DNA of 64,000 nucleotides, taken from positions 62,001-126,000 of the forward strand of contig NZ_VUJW01000009.1 of assembly GCF_008373765.1 (NCBI RefSeq), in the 5' to 3' direction. The DNA comes from Nocardioides antri. Lineage in GTDB: Bacteria > Actinomycetota > Actinomycetes > Propionibacteriales > Nocardioidaceae. Below are positions 28,220-36,633 of the stretch, piece by piece. Within the stretch, counting starts at the first letter, position 1. Each line of letters starts with the position of its first letter. The position numbers were made by a program, and so were the translations under genes. The notes beneath the pieces were generated by a model that did not search any database, was not told the origin of the DNA, and worked only from the letters and a program-made list of their open reading frames with translations.

Positions 28220-28645
28220 ATGTTCCGTGGATTCACCACCATCAACTACTTCGTCGACGACGTCCGGAAGGCGGCGGAGTGGTACCAGCAGGTGCTCGAT
28301 GTCGAGCCCTACTTCGTGCGGCCGACGGCCGACGACCCGATGTACGTCGAGTTCCGGGTCGGTGACAGCGACGACGAGCTCGGCCTGCTCGACGGCCGGT
28401 TCCGGCCCGCCGGCTACTCCGACGCCGAGCGCGCGGGCGCCGTCATGCACTGGCACGTCGACGACGTCCGCGAGGCCTACGAGCGACTCCTGTCGCTGGG
28501 CGCCGAGAGCCTCGCCGCACCGCGCGACCTCGAGGCGCCGGGCTGGGTCATCGCCACCGTGGCCGACCCGTTCGGGAACGTCATCGGCCTGATGCACAGC
28601 CCGCACTACGTCGAGCAGCTCGGCGATATGAGCGCGCAGAACTGA
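28220..28645 (+). CDS. VOC (glyoxalase/bleomycin resistance/dioxygenase) family protein
   Basis: 141 residues from ATG 28220, preceded by GGAGG; an in-frame GTG 21 nt earlier is weaker. The two betaalphabetabetabeta modules are visible: TINYFVDDVRKAAEWYQQVL and MHWHVDDVREAYERLLSLGAE, ending with ADPFGNVIGLM. The reaction cannot be told from the fold. It is divergent from the WYL regulator across the palindromic operator, so it is probably controlled by it. Confidence 0.88.
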   Translation: MFRGFTTINYFVDDVRKAAEWYQQVLDVEPYFVRPTADDPMYVEFRVGDSDDELGLLDGRFRPAGYSDAERAGAVMHWHVDDVREAYERLLSLGAESLAAPRDLEAPGWVIATVADPFGNVIGLMHSPHYVEQLGDMSAQN

Positions 28646-28670
28646 CCCGACTCGGGCGAGGATGGGCGCC

Positions 28671-29609
28671 GTGACCGCCGTACCCCTGCCGACCCGGATC
28701 CCCCACGGACGCACGGCCCGCCGCCTGGAGTGGCGGTTCCTGCCGCCCCACATCCGGTCCGAGGTCGAGCGCCGGGTGGGGTCGCCGGTGACGGACGCGG
28801 TCTCGCAGACCGGCGGGTTCACGCCCGGGTTCGCCTCGGTCCTCACCTGTGCCGACGGGAGTCGCCACTTCGTCAAGGCGGCCTCCACCGTCGCGCAGCG
28901 GATGTTCGCCGACGCCTACCGCGAGGAGGCCCGCAAGCTGCGGCTGCTGCCGGCCGGCACGCCCGCGCCGCGGCTGCAGTGGGTGCACGACGCGGACGAC
29001 TGGGTCGTCCTCGGCTTCGAGCACGTCGAGGGGCGGGCCCCCCAGCGCCCGTGGGTGCCGGACGAGCTCGCCGCGGCGTCAGCGATGGCGGTCGAGATCG
29101 CCCGGCTGCTGACGCCGGCGCCCGACGGGGTCGACCGGGCGGTCGACGAGTTCGCGTCGTGGCCCGCGCTGTGGGACCGGACCGACCACCCGCGCGCGGC
29201 GGAGTGCGGCGCGCTGGCGGCGCAGTACGCCGCCGTCGTCGACGGCGACACCCTCGTCCACACCGACATCCGCGACGACAACCTGCTGGTCCGCCCCGAT
29301 GGCACGGTCGTGATGTGCGACTGGAACTGGCCGGTGGCGGGTGCGTCGTGGCTGGACTCCCTGTTCCTGCTCATCGGCCCACGGGGCGACGGGCTCGACG
29401 TCGAGGCGCACATCGCGACCCACCCGCTGCTCTCGGCCGTCGAACCGGAGCAGATCGACGTGGTGATCGCGCTGGTCCTCGGCTACTTCGAGACGTCCGC
29501 CTCCCAGCCGGTGCCGCCCACGTCGCCGTACCTCCGGCAGGCGCAGGCGTGGCAGCGCGACGTCCTCCACGACTGGCTCGCCGAGCGCCGGGGCTGGGCA
29601 GCGCCGTGA
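28671..29609 (+). CDS. APH-fold phosphotransferase, paralogue 1 of a tandem pair
   Basis: 312 residues from GTG 28671, which has GAGG nine nucleotides upstream (an ATG at 28662 has none). The kinase catalytic loop reads LVHTDIRDDNLLV and the metal-binding motif VMCDWNW; thus the usual HGDxxxxN is HTDIRDDN. Substrate unknown. Its TGA overlaps the GTG of the next gene (GTGA), so the pair is translated as a unit. The N-terminal segment GRTARRLEWRFLP is not found in the second copy. Confidence 0.85.
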   Translation: MTAVPLPTRIPHGRTARRLEWRFLPPHIRSEVERRVGSPVTDAVSQTGGFTPGFASVLTCADGSRHFVKAASTVAQRMFADAYREEARKLRLLPAGTPAPRLQWVHDADDWVVLGFEHVEGRAPQRPWVPDELAAASAMAVEIARLLTPAPDGVDRAVDEFASWPALWDRTDHPRAAECGALAAQYAAVVDGDTLVHTDIRDDNLLVRPDGTVVMCDWNWPVAGASWLDSLFLLIGPRGDGLDVEAHIATHPLLSAVEPEQIDVVIALVLGYFETSASQPVPPTSPYLRQAQAWQRDVLHDWLAERRGWAAP

Positions 29610-30586
29610 CGGCGCCGCGTGCGGTGGGCGTGCGGGCGTCGTACGACGCCATGCCAGGTGTCGTGCGCGACTGGGTCGACGACGCGCTGGGGTCGCCGGT
29701 CGTCGAGGCCGTCGACCAGGTCGGCGGCATGTCCCCGGGCTGCGCGACCCGGCTGCGGTGTGCCGACGGCACCCGGGCGTTCGTCAAGGCGGTCGGGACC
29801 GACCTCAACCCCGACACCCCGACCCTGTTCCGCCGCGAGATCACGGTGCTGTCGCTGCTCGGCTCCCACGCGCTGTGGGGAGACCTGCTCGCGTCGTACG
29901 ACGACGGCGAGCGGGTCGCCCTGCTGCTGGAGGACGTGGACGGGACCCATCCCGACCTGGCCGACGACACCACCATGGAGCAGCTCCTGGCGGCGACCGA
30001 CGAGCTCGGCGACGTCATGCGGGCCCGGGTGGACGCCCGCTCGGTCGACCACCTCGTCGGCGGCACCTTGATGCAGCCCGGGCTGACCGACCAGCACGCC
30101 GTGCTCCGCAACTGGCTGCCGGCGTTCGAGGCGCTCGAGCGGCTGCCCGACGCTCCGGTGCCGGCGTGGGTCCGGGCCGGGGCCGGCGAGTGGCACGCAC
30201 GGCTGGCCGCCCTGGCTGGCGGGCGGTCGGACACGCTCGTGCACTGGGACATCCGGGTGGACAACCTGCTGCAGCGACCGACCGGTGAGATCGTGTTCCT
30301 CGACTGGGGCGCCGCCGGCGTCGGCGAAGCCTGGCTGGACCCGTTGCTGGCCCGGCTCGAGCGGGTCGACCAGCCGTGGTTCGACCGCTCGCTGGCCGCG
30401 TCGCCGGCACTGGCGGCCATCGGCGACGATGCGGTCACCACGTGGCTGGTCGGCCTCGGGACCAACCTGGCCGTCCGAGCCGTCACGGCGGTCGACGTCA
30501 ACCTGCCCACCCTCGCGGAGTTCCGCCGGGTCGAGAGCGCGCGGTTCCTCGGCGCAGCGGCGCGGAGGTTAGGAGTCGGCCCATGA
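29606..30586 (+). CDS. APH-fold phosphotransferase, paralogue 2 of a tandem pair
   Basis: 326 residues from GTG 29606, overlapping the previous stop. The catalytic loop is LVHWDIRVDNLLQ and the metal motif IVFLDWGAAGVGEAW. Both pair members share a GG-x-SPG or GG-FTPG ATP-site loop (VGGMSPGCATRLRCADG here). This copy is longer at the C-terminus. Nothing in the neighbourhood reveals the substrate. Confidence 0.85.
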   Translation: MTAPRAVGVRASYDAMPGVVRDWVDDALGSPVVEAVDQVGGMSPGCATRLRCADGTRAFVKAVGTDLNPDTPTLFRREITVLSLLGSHALWGDLLASYDDGERVALLLEDVDGTHPDLADDTTMEQLLAATDELGDVMRARVDARSVDHLVGGTLMQPGLTDQHAVLRNWLPAFEALERLPDAPVPAWVRAGAGEWHARLAALAGGRSDTLVHWDIRVDNLLQRPTGEIVFLDWGAAGVGEAWLDPLLARLERVDQPWFDRSLAASPALAAIGDDAVTTWLVGLGTNLAVRAVTAVDVNLPTLAEFRRVESARFLGAAARRLGVGP

Positions 30587-30612
30587 CGGCGAGCGCCGAC
30601 AGCCAGCACGAT

Positions 30613-30642
30613 TTGGGAGCACTCGGGCGGCGCTGTTAGCCT
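30613..30642 (+). promoter_or_regulatory. Probable rpsT promoter
   Basis: TTGGGA (30613-30618), 18-nt spacer, TAGCCT (30637-30642). The -35/-10 pair fits a housekeeping actinobacterial promoter and leaves a leader of about 100 nt before the GTG of rpsT, in which S20 autoregulation could act. Positions only; no experimental support. Confidence 0.45.
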
Positions 30643-30745
30643 TGTCCGTCGCGTCTCCGGCGGGTTCTGTCCTGCCCAGTCATCACTGACAGACGCACTC
30701 CGGACCAGTCCAGTTTTCATCGAGCGAGACGACAGAGGCGTAGTA

Positions 30746-31006
30746 GTGGCGAACATCAAGAGCCAGATCAAGCGGAACAAGCAGAACGAGAAGCGTCACG
30801 AGCGCAACAAGGCCGTCAAGACCGGCCTGAAGACCGCCGTGCGCAAGTTCCGCGAGGCCGCGGAGGCCGGCGACAAGGAGCAGGCGGTCCTGCTCGGTCG
30901 CGAGGCTGCCAAGAAGCTCGACAAGGCCGCCTCCAAGGGCGTCATCCACAAGAACCAGGCCGCGAACCGCAAGTCCGCGATCATGAAGAAGGCCGCCTCT
31001 CTCTGA
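30746..31006 (+). CDS. rpsT: 30S ribosomal protein S20
   Basis: 86 residues, GTG start, very basic ([20 protein letters not shown] at the N-terminus, [13 protein letters not shown] at the end). Length and sequence are those of bacterial S20, which binds 16S rRNA in the 30S body. It is monocistronic, with a strong hairpin terminator downstream, and points toward holA, the classical rpsT/holA convergent order. Confidence 0.97.
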   Translation: MANIKSQIKRNKQNEKRHERNKAVKTGLKTAVRKFREAAEAGDKEQAVLLGREAAKKLDKAASKGVIHKNQAANRKSAIMKKAASL

Positions 31007-31039
31007 GGCCCCTGGCTCCGGTCCGGAGCACCGACCTTC

Positions 31040-31079
31040 GACGAAGGCGCCCACCCCACAGGGGTCGGGCGCCTTCGTC
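31040..31079. terminator. Terminator hairpin between rpsT and holA
   Basis: Stem of about 18 bp: GACGAAGGCGCCC(A)CCCC pairs with GGGG(TC)GGGCGCCTTCGTC around a short ACA loop. It lies 33 nt after the rpsT stop and 13 nt before the holA stop, so it can end both transcripts. U-tract is weak, as is usual at high GC. Confidence 0.85.
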
Positions 31080-31092
31080 ATTCCACGGTGGG

Positions 31093-32040
31093 CTAGGCCG
31101 CCTCACGGAGCGCGGCGATGGTCAGCACCAGGCGCTCGAGGGTGTACGACGCGTCGCTGGACGCGCCCTTGAGGTCCGCATCGGCCTTGGCGACCGCCCG
31201 GATCGCCCGCGCCAGCGCAGGCGGCGTCCAGCCCCGAGCCTGCTGGTTGAGGGACTTCTGCTTCCACGACGGCATCCCGCCGTCCCGGTTGCCGGCGACG
31301 TGGTTGGCGAGCGAGCGCAGCTGGCCCGCGACGGCGGACAGGATGTAGACCTCGGAAGTGCCGCTCTCGATCGCCCAGCGGAGCTCCTGGAGCGCGAGCG
31401 CGCGGTTGCCGGCGAGCATCGCGTCGGCGATCTCGTAGTTCTTCACCTCGGCGCGGCCGCCGAAGTAGCGGCCGACCTTCTCCTCGTCGATCCGCTCCCC
31501 CGGGAAGTCGCTCGTGAGCTGGTCGACCGCGGCCGCGAGGGACCGCAGGTCGTGGCCGACCGCGACGACGAGCACCTCGGCGGCGCGCTTGTCGAGTGTC
31601 GCGCCCCGTCGCCGGGCCTCCCCGACCGCGAACGAGCCCATCTCCCACGGCTTGATCTCGGCCGACTTCTCCTCGGTGACGGTCGGCAGCTTCCGCAGCT
31701 TGGCCAGCACGCCGGAGCCCTTGGGGCCGCCGCCGTGCACGAGGATCAGCGCGACGTCGTCGGCCGGCGCCGCCGCGTAGCCCAGCAGCCCGTCGACCGA
31801 CTCGTCGGGGAGGTTCTCCAGACCGCGCACGACCACGCACCGCACCGTGGAGAACAGCGACGGCGCGGACAGCTCGCCGAGGGTGGCCAGGGTGAGGTCG
31901 ACCGCCGTGGCCTCGGAGATCTCCGCCTCGGGGTCGTGGGCGCGGACGACCGCCCGGACCTCCTCGACCGTGAGCGCACTGAGGAACTCCTCCTTGCCGG
32001 TCACCAGGACCACCCGCCCCAGCACGTCCTCCGCCCGCAT
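31093..32040 (-). CDS. holA: DNA polymerase III subunit delta
   Basis: 315 residues from ATG 32040. The N-terminal nucleotide-binding-like domain (GRVVLVTGKEEFL), SLFSTVRCVVVRGLENLP and C-terminal LQELRWAIESGTSEVYILSAVAGQLRSL match HolA. It opens the beta clamp as part of the clamp loader. The start was placed at the ATG 10 nt after the comEC stop; a longer frame would overlap comEC. Confidence 0.93.
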   Translation of the reverse strand: MRAEDVLGRVVLVTGKEEFLSALTVEEVRAVVRAHDPEAEISEATAVDLTLATLGELSAPSLFSTVRCVVVRGLENLPDESVDGLLGYAAAPADDVALILVHGGGPKGSGVLAKLRKLPTVTEEKSAEIKPWEMGSFAVGEARRRGATLDKRAAEVLVVAVGHDLRSLAAAVDQLTSDFPGERIDEEKVGRYFGGRAEVKNYEIADAMLAGNRALALQELRWAIESGTSEVYILSAVAGQLRSLANHVAGNRDGGMPSWKQKSLNQQARGWTPPALARAIRAVAKADADLKGASSDASYTLERLVLTIAALREAA

Positions 32041-32050
32041 GGCGGCGAGC

Positions 32051-34405
32051 CTAGTCCTCGGTGACGACAGCCGGCCCGCCCTCCCCCGCGACGACCGCGA
32101 CCGCTCCGTCCCGGTCGGTGCGCGCAACCTTCGTCCCGTCCCGGGCGAGCACGTCGAGCAGGAAGGAGTCGGGATGCCCGTAGTCGTTGCCCTCCCCGAC
32201 CGACACCACCGCCACCTCGGCGTCGAGGGAGCGCAGCCAGTCGGTGTCCTGGTGGGGGCTCCCGTGGTGCGGCACCTTGAGGACGTCGATGTCGAGGTCC
32301 GGCAGGAGGCCGGCGAGGCGCGCCTGGCCGGGCGGCTCGATGTCGCCGGTGAGCAGGATCCGCAGCCCGCCGGCCTCGACGAGCAGCACCACGCTCGCGT
32401 CGTTCGCCGCACTGCCGTCGCCAGGTCCTGCACGTGGGGCCGCGAGGTCGGGCCAGAGCACCTGGAGCGAGACGTCGCCGTAGCGCCGCGTCACGGCGTA
32501 GGGCGCCGCCGCGACCGGGAGTCCCGAGCCCTGCGTCGCCCGCTCGACCTCTGCGACGCCGGTCGTCGGGTCGAGCAGCGGACTCGCCTCCACCGCGCCG
32601 ACCGACCGCCCGCGGAGCACGCCGGACAGCCCGTCGACGTGGTCGGCGTGGAAGTGGGTCAGCACGACGAGCGGGACGGTCTCGACCCCCAGGCGGTCGA
32701 GACAGTCGTCGACGAGGTCCGGGTCAGGACCGGCGTCGACCACGATCGCGGCCCGCGGGCCGACGGACACCGCCAGTGCATCGCCCTGGCCGACGTCGCA
32801 TGCAGCGAGGACCCAGTCACGGGGCGGCCAGCCGCCCGGCGCCCAGCCGGCCGGCAGGGACGCGATCCGCCCCGGAACCCCGAGCACGATGAGCAGGACG
32901 CCGACGGCGACGGCGACCCCGAGCCGCCGCCGACGCAGCACCAACGGCGCCACCAGGGCACCGACGACGCAGAGGACGGTGAGCAGGCCCACCGCAACGA
33001 CGCCTGAACCCCACCCGATCGCGGCGACGGGGAGGTCGGCCCCGCGCTCCGCGACGACCACGATCCAGCCCACGCAAAGGCCAGCCGCGGTCCCGGCGAG
33101 ACCGCCGAGCGGGTCCCACACCAGGCCGGCGAGACCACCGGCGAGGCCGAGCACCGTCGCCGGCCCCACCGCGGGAGCGACCAGGATGTTGGCGAGCACC
33201 GCCACCACGCTGATCTCCCCCGAGAGGGCGGCGATCACCGGCGTGCAGGCGACCTGTGCCGCGAACGGCACTGCGACCGCCGCCGCGACCGGAGCCGGCA
33301 GCCATCGACCGAGCGCCGTCTGGACCGGTGGCCCGAGCAGCACGATGCCGCCGGTCGCCAGCACCGAGAGTGCGAAGCCGGCCGACACCGCCAGCGCGGG
33401 AGACACCAGGAGCAGCCCGGTGACCGCGACGCCCAGGGCCCGCAGCCCGCGCCGACGGCCGTCCGTGCCGAGGGCGAACAGTCCCACCGTGCCCATGGCC
33501 GCCGCCCGCACGACGCTTGGCTCGGTGCGCGCCAGCAGCACGAACCCGGCGATGCCGACCAGCCCCACGACGGTGAGCCAGCGTCGGCGCACGCCCAGCG
33601 CTCGCGCCAGCAGCACCACGAACCCCACCACCAGCGTGAGGTTGGTCCCCGAGACAGCCGTGAGGTGGGTCAAACCGGTGGTCCGGAAGTCGTCCTCGAG
33701 CGCCTGGGGCAGCCCGGCGTCGTCACCGACCACGAGCGCCGGGACGAGCGCGCGTTGGTCGTCGGGCCGGCCGGCCACGGACTCCCGGATCGAGGCCCGC
33801 ACCGCGGCGGCGCCCCGCCACCACACGTCCGGTCCCCGGATCCGCACGGGTGGGCGCGGACCGACCACCAGGGCGGCGACCCGGCCATCGCCGGCGGGCG
33901 CGAGGCGCCCGACGAACCGGACCAGCGAGCCGAGCTCGGCCCTCCCCCACTCCGGGTCTCCGAGGACGACGACCACCGCACCGAGCTCGTACGTCGCGCC
34001 ACGAGCCGTTGCCTCGTGGACGCGCACCCGCACGACGACCTGCTGCCCCCACCGTCCGTCGACCGACAACGGGTCGGAGACGACCGTCCCGGTCAGCTCG
34101 GCGACCGCCCGCTCCTCGGCGAGCTCCGCGATCACCCCGCTCGCCACTGCCTCGCTCCGCAGCACGGCCGACGCAACCACGCCGGCGCTCACCACCGCAG
34201 ACGCCGCGACCAGCCGGGCGGCCCGGACGCCTCCGCGCCGGGCGACGACGATCGCACCCACCACGAGCGCGACCGGGAGCAGGACCGATCGCACGCCGGC
34301 GGCATAGGCCGCGATGCCGCCCAGCCAGCCCGCCGCACCGATCACCGCCATCCGGAGGTCGTGGCCCGGCCGGGCGGTGGGGTCGACGGCAGCCTGCTGC
34401 TCCAT
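32051..34405 (-). CDS. comEC: Competence membrane protein ComEC/Rec2
   Basis: 784 residues. N-terminal membrane helices and DUF4131-like region (1-200), the Competence domain with about eight membrane helices (about 225-480; VSGTNLTLVVGFVVLLARAL), and a C-terminal MBL-fold domain with LTHFHADHVDGLSG and VPHHGSPHQDT. The protein forms the DNA uptake channel and may degrade the non-transported strand. With comEA (35596-36534) and holA it forms the usual actinobacterial com locus. No pilus genes are in this window, so natural uptake is not proved. Confidence 0.93.
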   Translation of the reverse strand: MEQQAAVDPTARPGHDLRMAVIGAAGWLGGIAAYAAGVRSVLLPVALVVGAIVVARRGGVRAARLVAASAVVSAGVVASAVLRSEAVASGVIAELAEERAVAELTGTVVSDPLSVDGRWGQQVVVRVRVHEATARGATYELGAVVVVLGDPEWGRAELGSLVRFVGRLAPAGDGRVAALVVGPRPPVRIRGPDVWWRGAAAVRASIRESVAGRPDDQRALVPALVVGDDAGLPQALEDDFRTTGLTHLTAVSGTNLTLVVGFVVLLARALGVRRRWLTVVGLVGIAGFVLLARTEPSVVRAAAMGTVGLFALGTDGRRRGLRALGVAVTGLLLVSPALAVSAGFALSVLATGGIVLLGPPVQTALGRWLPAPVAAAVAVPFAAQVACTPVIAALSGEISVVAVLANILVAPAVGPATVLGLAGGLAGLVWDPLGGLAGTAAGLCVGWIVVVAERGADLPVAAIGWGSGVVAVGLLTVLCVVGALVAPLVLRRRRLGVAVAVGVLLIVLGVPGRIASLPAGWAPGGWPPRDWVLAACDVGQGDALAVSVGPRAAIVVDAGPDPDLVDDCLDRLGVETVPLVVLTHFHADHVDGLSGVLRGRSVGAVEASPLLDPTTGVAEVERATQGSGLPVAAAPYAVTRRYGDVSLQVLWPDLAAPRAGPGDGSAANDASVVLLVEAGGLRILLTGDIEPPGQARLAGLLPDLDIDVLKVPHHGSPHQDTDWLRSLDAEVAVVSVGEGNDYGHPDSFLLDVLARDGTKVARTDRDGAVAVVAGEGGPAVVTED

Positions 34406-34456
34406 GGCCGTGAAGCTAGGGAGGACACCCGACAGGCGAGGCCGCCCTGCCCTTCG

Positions 34457-34492
34457 CCTGTGGAGGTCCGGGCCTCGAGAGGGCCCTGTGGA
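34457..34492. promoter_or_regulatory. Paired CCTGTGGA motif upstream of comEC
   Basis: CCTGTGGA occurs at 34457-34464 and again at 34485-34492 (written on the plus strand), 52 and 80 nt before the comEC start. The same pair appears upstream of comEA. The complement TCCACAGG resembles the 3' part of a DnaA box, but the match is partial. Confidence 0.4.
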
Positions 34493-34545
34493 CGGTTCCT
34501 GGCCCGGTGCCGGATGACCGCCGGGAGAACACCTAAGGTGCCGGG

Positions 34546-35589
34546 GTGATGCGCTACTCCCCCGCCGAGCTGGGCCGGGGCTCCCTCGGTGCTCTCGTCG
34601 GCATCGCCGTCGCCGCGGCCACGGCGACGCTGGTCCCGGGCGGGGAGGAGTCCCTGCCGTTCATCGTCGCCCCGATGGGGGCGGCCGCCGTCCTGCTGTT
34701 CGCCGTGCCTGCCAGCCCGCTCGCGCAGCCGTGGCCGGTCGTCGGCGGCAACGTGATCTCCACGATGGTCGGTCTCACCGCCCACTGGCTGGTCGACGAC
34801 GTGCTCCTCGCCGGGGCAGTCGGCGTGGGCGCTGCCATCGGCGTGATGATGCTGCTGCGCTGCCTCCACCCGCCCGGCGGCGCCTGCGCCCTCCTGGCGG
34901 CGACCGCGACGCCGGCCATCGACGAGCAGGGCCTCGCGTTCGCCGCCCTGCCGGTAGCCGTCAACACCGTGGCGCTGCTGCTGGTGGCGATCGCCGTCAA
35001 CAACCTGACCGGGCGCCGCTACCCCCACCGCGCGCCCGCAGCCCCGTCGACGACCGGCGCGGCCGCAGAGCTCTCCATCGGCACCGCCGACATCGAGTCG
35101 GCGATGGCCCGGCTCGCCCAGCGTCTCGACGTGCTGCCCGAGGACGTCGTCGCACTGGTGCGCGACGCCGAGGCCCACGCGCTCGACCGGCGGCTCGGCA
35201 GCGTGCCGGTCTCGCGGGTCATGCACACCGACGTGGCGGCGGTGCAGCCGTTCGAGTCGATCTACCGCGCCCGCACCGTGATCGTGCAGCGGCAGGTGAA
35301 GACCCTCCCGGTCGTCGACGCCGAGCGGCGCGTCGTCGGGATCGTCTCGATCATCGACCTCTTCACCCGCGACCTGGTCGAGCTGGAGCCCGTCGAGACG
35401 ATCATGATCCGCGACGTCACCACGGTGCCGGCCGAGACGCCGGTGGCCGACCTGGTGCCGACGATGACCCAGGACGGCTTCAAGGTGGTGCCGGTCGTGG
35501 ACGACGAGGAGCGCCTGGTCGGCATCGTGACCCGCGGCGACCTGATCGCCGTGCTCCACCGGGCCCTCCTCGAGGACGGCAGCAGGTAG
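34546..35589 (+). CDS. HPP family integral membrane protein fused to a CBS pair
   Basis: 347 residues. Four hydrophobic segments make up the HPP domain (residues about 12-155), with the eponymous LHPPGGA motif near 105-111. Two CBS domains follow (about 220-345: VSRVMHTDVAAVQPFESIYRA and TIMIRDVTTVPAETPVADLV). CBS pairs bind adenine nucleotides and would regulate the membrane part. HPP proteins have been linked to nitrite transport in plants and cyanobacteria; function here unknown. Start is GTG 34546 or ATG 34549. Confidence 0.88.
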   Translation: MMRYSPAELGRGSLGALVGIAVAAATATLVPGGEESLPFIVAPMGAAAVLLFAVPASPLAQPWPVVGGNVISTMVGLTAHWLVDDVLLAGAVGVGAAIGVMMLLRCLHPPGGACALLAATATPAIDEQGLAFAALPVAVNTVALLLVAIAVNNLTGRRYPHRAPAAPSTTGAAAELSIGTADIESAMARLAQRLDVLPEDVVALVRDAEAHALDRRLGSVPVSRVMHTDVAAVQPFESIYRARTVIVQRQVKTLPVVDAERRVVGIVSIIDLFTRDLVELEPVETIMIRDVTTVPAETPVADLVPTMTQDGFKVVPVVDDEERLVGIVTRGDLIAVLHRALLEDGSR

Positions 35590-35595
35590 ACCACC

Positions 35596-36534
35596 TCACA
35601 AGGTGACGTGAGGGCTGAGCTTCTCCAGCGTGACGTCACCGATGCCGTCGACCTCGAGCAGCTCGTCGACGCTCGTGAACCCGCCGTGCTCGTCGCGCCA
35701 GGCCAGGATCGCCGCCGCGGTCACCGGCCCGACGTCGGGCAGCGTCTCGAGCTCGGCCTGGGTCGCCGTGTTGAGGTTGACCAGCGTCACTGGGGCGCCG
35801 GGCGGCGCCGACCCGCTCGGCACCGCCGGCGCGGCGGCGGGAGAGCCGCCGACCACGATCTGCTCGCCGTCGACGAGCACCCGGGCCAGGTTGAGCGTGC
35901 TGAGGTCGACGCCCGGACGCCGGCCGCCCGCAGCCTTGAGCGCGTCGACCACCCGCGCACCGACGTCGAGCACCACGATCCCGGGGCGGCGTACCTTCCC
36001 GGTCACGTCCACGGTCACCGTGTCATCAGTGCCGGCCGGGCTCGCACTCGCATCTGCGCCGCCGGGCGCCGGGACCAGCGGCTCCACCGACTGCGCCGGC
36101 GCCGCGACGGCGGGACCGACCGGCTCGGCCTGGTCACGCACGACCAGCCATGCCGTGACGCCGATGCCGGCGGCCACGACGAGGGCCAGCACGGCGAGAT
36201 GGGCAGGCCCGAGCACCGGGACGCGCGGCAGCGCCACCGGCAGCCGCCGACGCGCGGCGTGCCGCCCCGGGCGCGGCAGCACCACCGGCGGCGTCGGTGC
36301 GGCCGGGCCAGCAGGCTCGGGTGCCGCGACGGGCTCCGGCAGCGCGGGCACGGCACGGCGGGCCGGCACCACCCGGGTGTAGTCGTCGGCCTCCGGCGGC
36401 GGCCACGGCCGCTCCACGGGGTCCGGGTCGGTCGTGCCGAGATCGGCGGCCAGCAGGGCGAGCCGCCGGGCCGCGGCATCGGCACGGTCCTCACGCGACG
36501 GCTCGCCGCCGGACGGTCCACGAGTGCTGCGCAT
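35596..36534 (-). CDS. comEA: Competence DNA-binding protein ComEA
   Basis: 312 residues. A long charged Pro-rich cytoplasmic N-terminus (1-108), one membrane helix (about 110-132, HLAVLALVVAAGIGVTAWLVV), an SLBB-like region (TVDVTGKVRRPGIVVL, about 170-225), and a helix-hairpin-helix pair at the C-terminus (VNLNTATQAELETLPDVGP and FTSVDELLEVDGIGDV). HhH domains bind double-stranded DNA and pass it to ComEC. The extended N-terminus is unusual compared with Gram-positive ComEA. Confidence 0.92.
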   Translation of the reverse strand: MRSTRGPSGGEPSREDRADAAARRLALLAADLGTTDPDPVERPWPPPEADDYTRVVPARRAVPALPEPVAAPEPAGPAAPTPPVVLPRPGRHAARRRLPVALPRVPVLGPAHLAVLALVVAAGIGVTAWLVVRDQAEPVGPAVAAPAQSVEPLVPAPGGADASASPAGTDDTVTVDVTGKVRRPGIVVLDVGARVVDALKAAGGRRPGVDLSTLNLARVLVDGEQIVVGGSPAAAPAVPSGSAPPGAPVTLVNLNTATQAELETLPDVGPVTAAAILAWRDEHGGFTSVDELLEVDGIGDVTLEKLSPHVTL

Positions 36535-36596
36535 GGCCGGGACGGTAGGCGCCCGATCACCCAGCCCGCACCCTGCCTTGCGCGCGCCTGTGGACG

Positions 36597-36622
36597 ACAG
36601 CGGTCCCGGGCCGGCCTGTGGA
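36597..36622. promoter_or_regulatory. Paired CCTGTGGA motif upstream of comEA
   Basis: CCTGTGGA at 36597-36604 and 36615-36622 on the plus strand, 63 and 81 nt upstream of the comEA start. It repeats the pair upstream of comEC, with shorter spacing (18 against 28 nt). Confidence 0.4.
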
Positions 36623-36633
36623 CGGTGGCGGGC

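Noticed and set aside
24298-30586. Antibiotic-resistance island from the APH-fold genes
   Set aside because: The family acts on many small molecules; no transposase, integrase or other resistance genes are nearby, and two of the three have altered catalytic loops.
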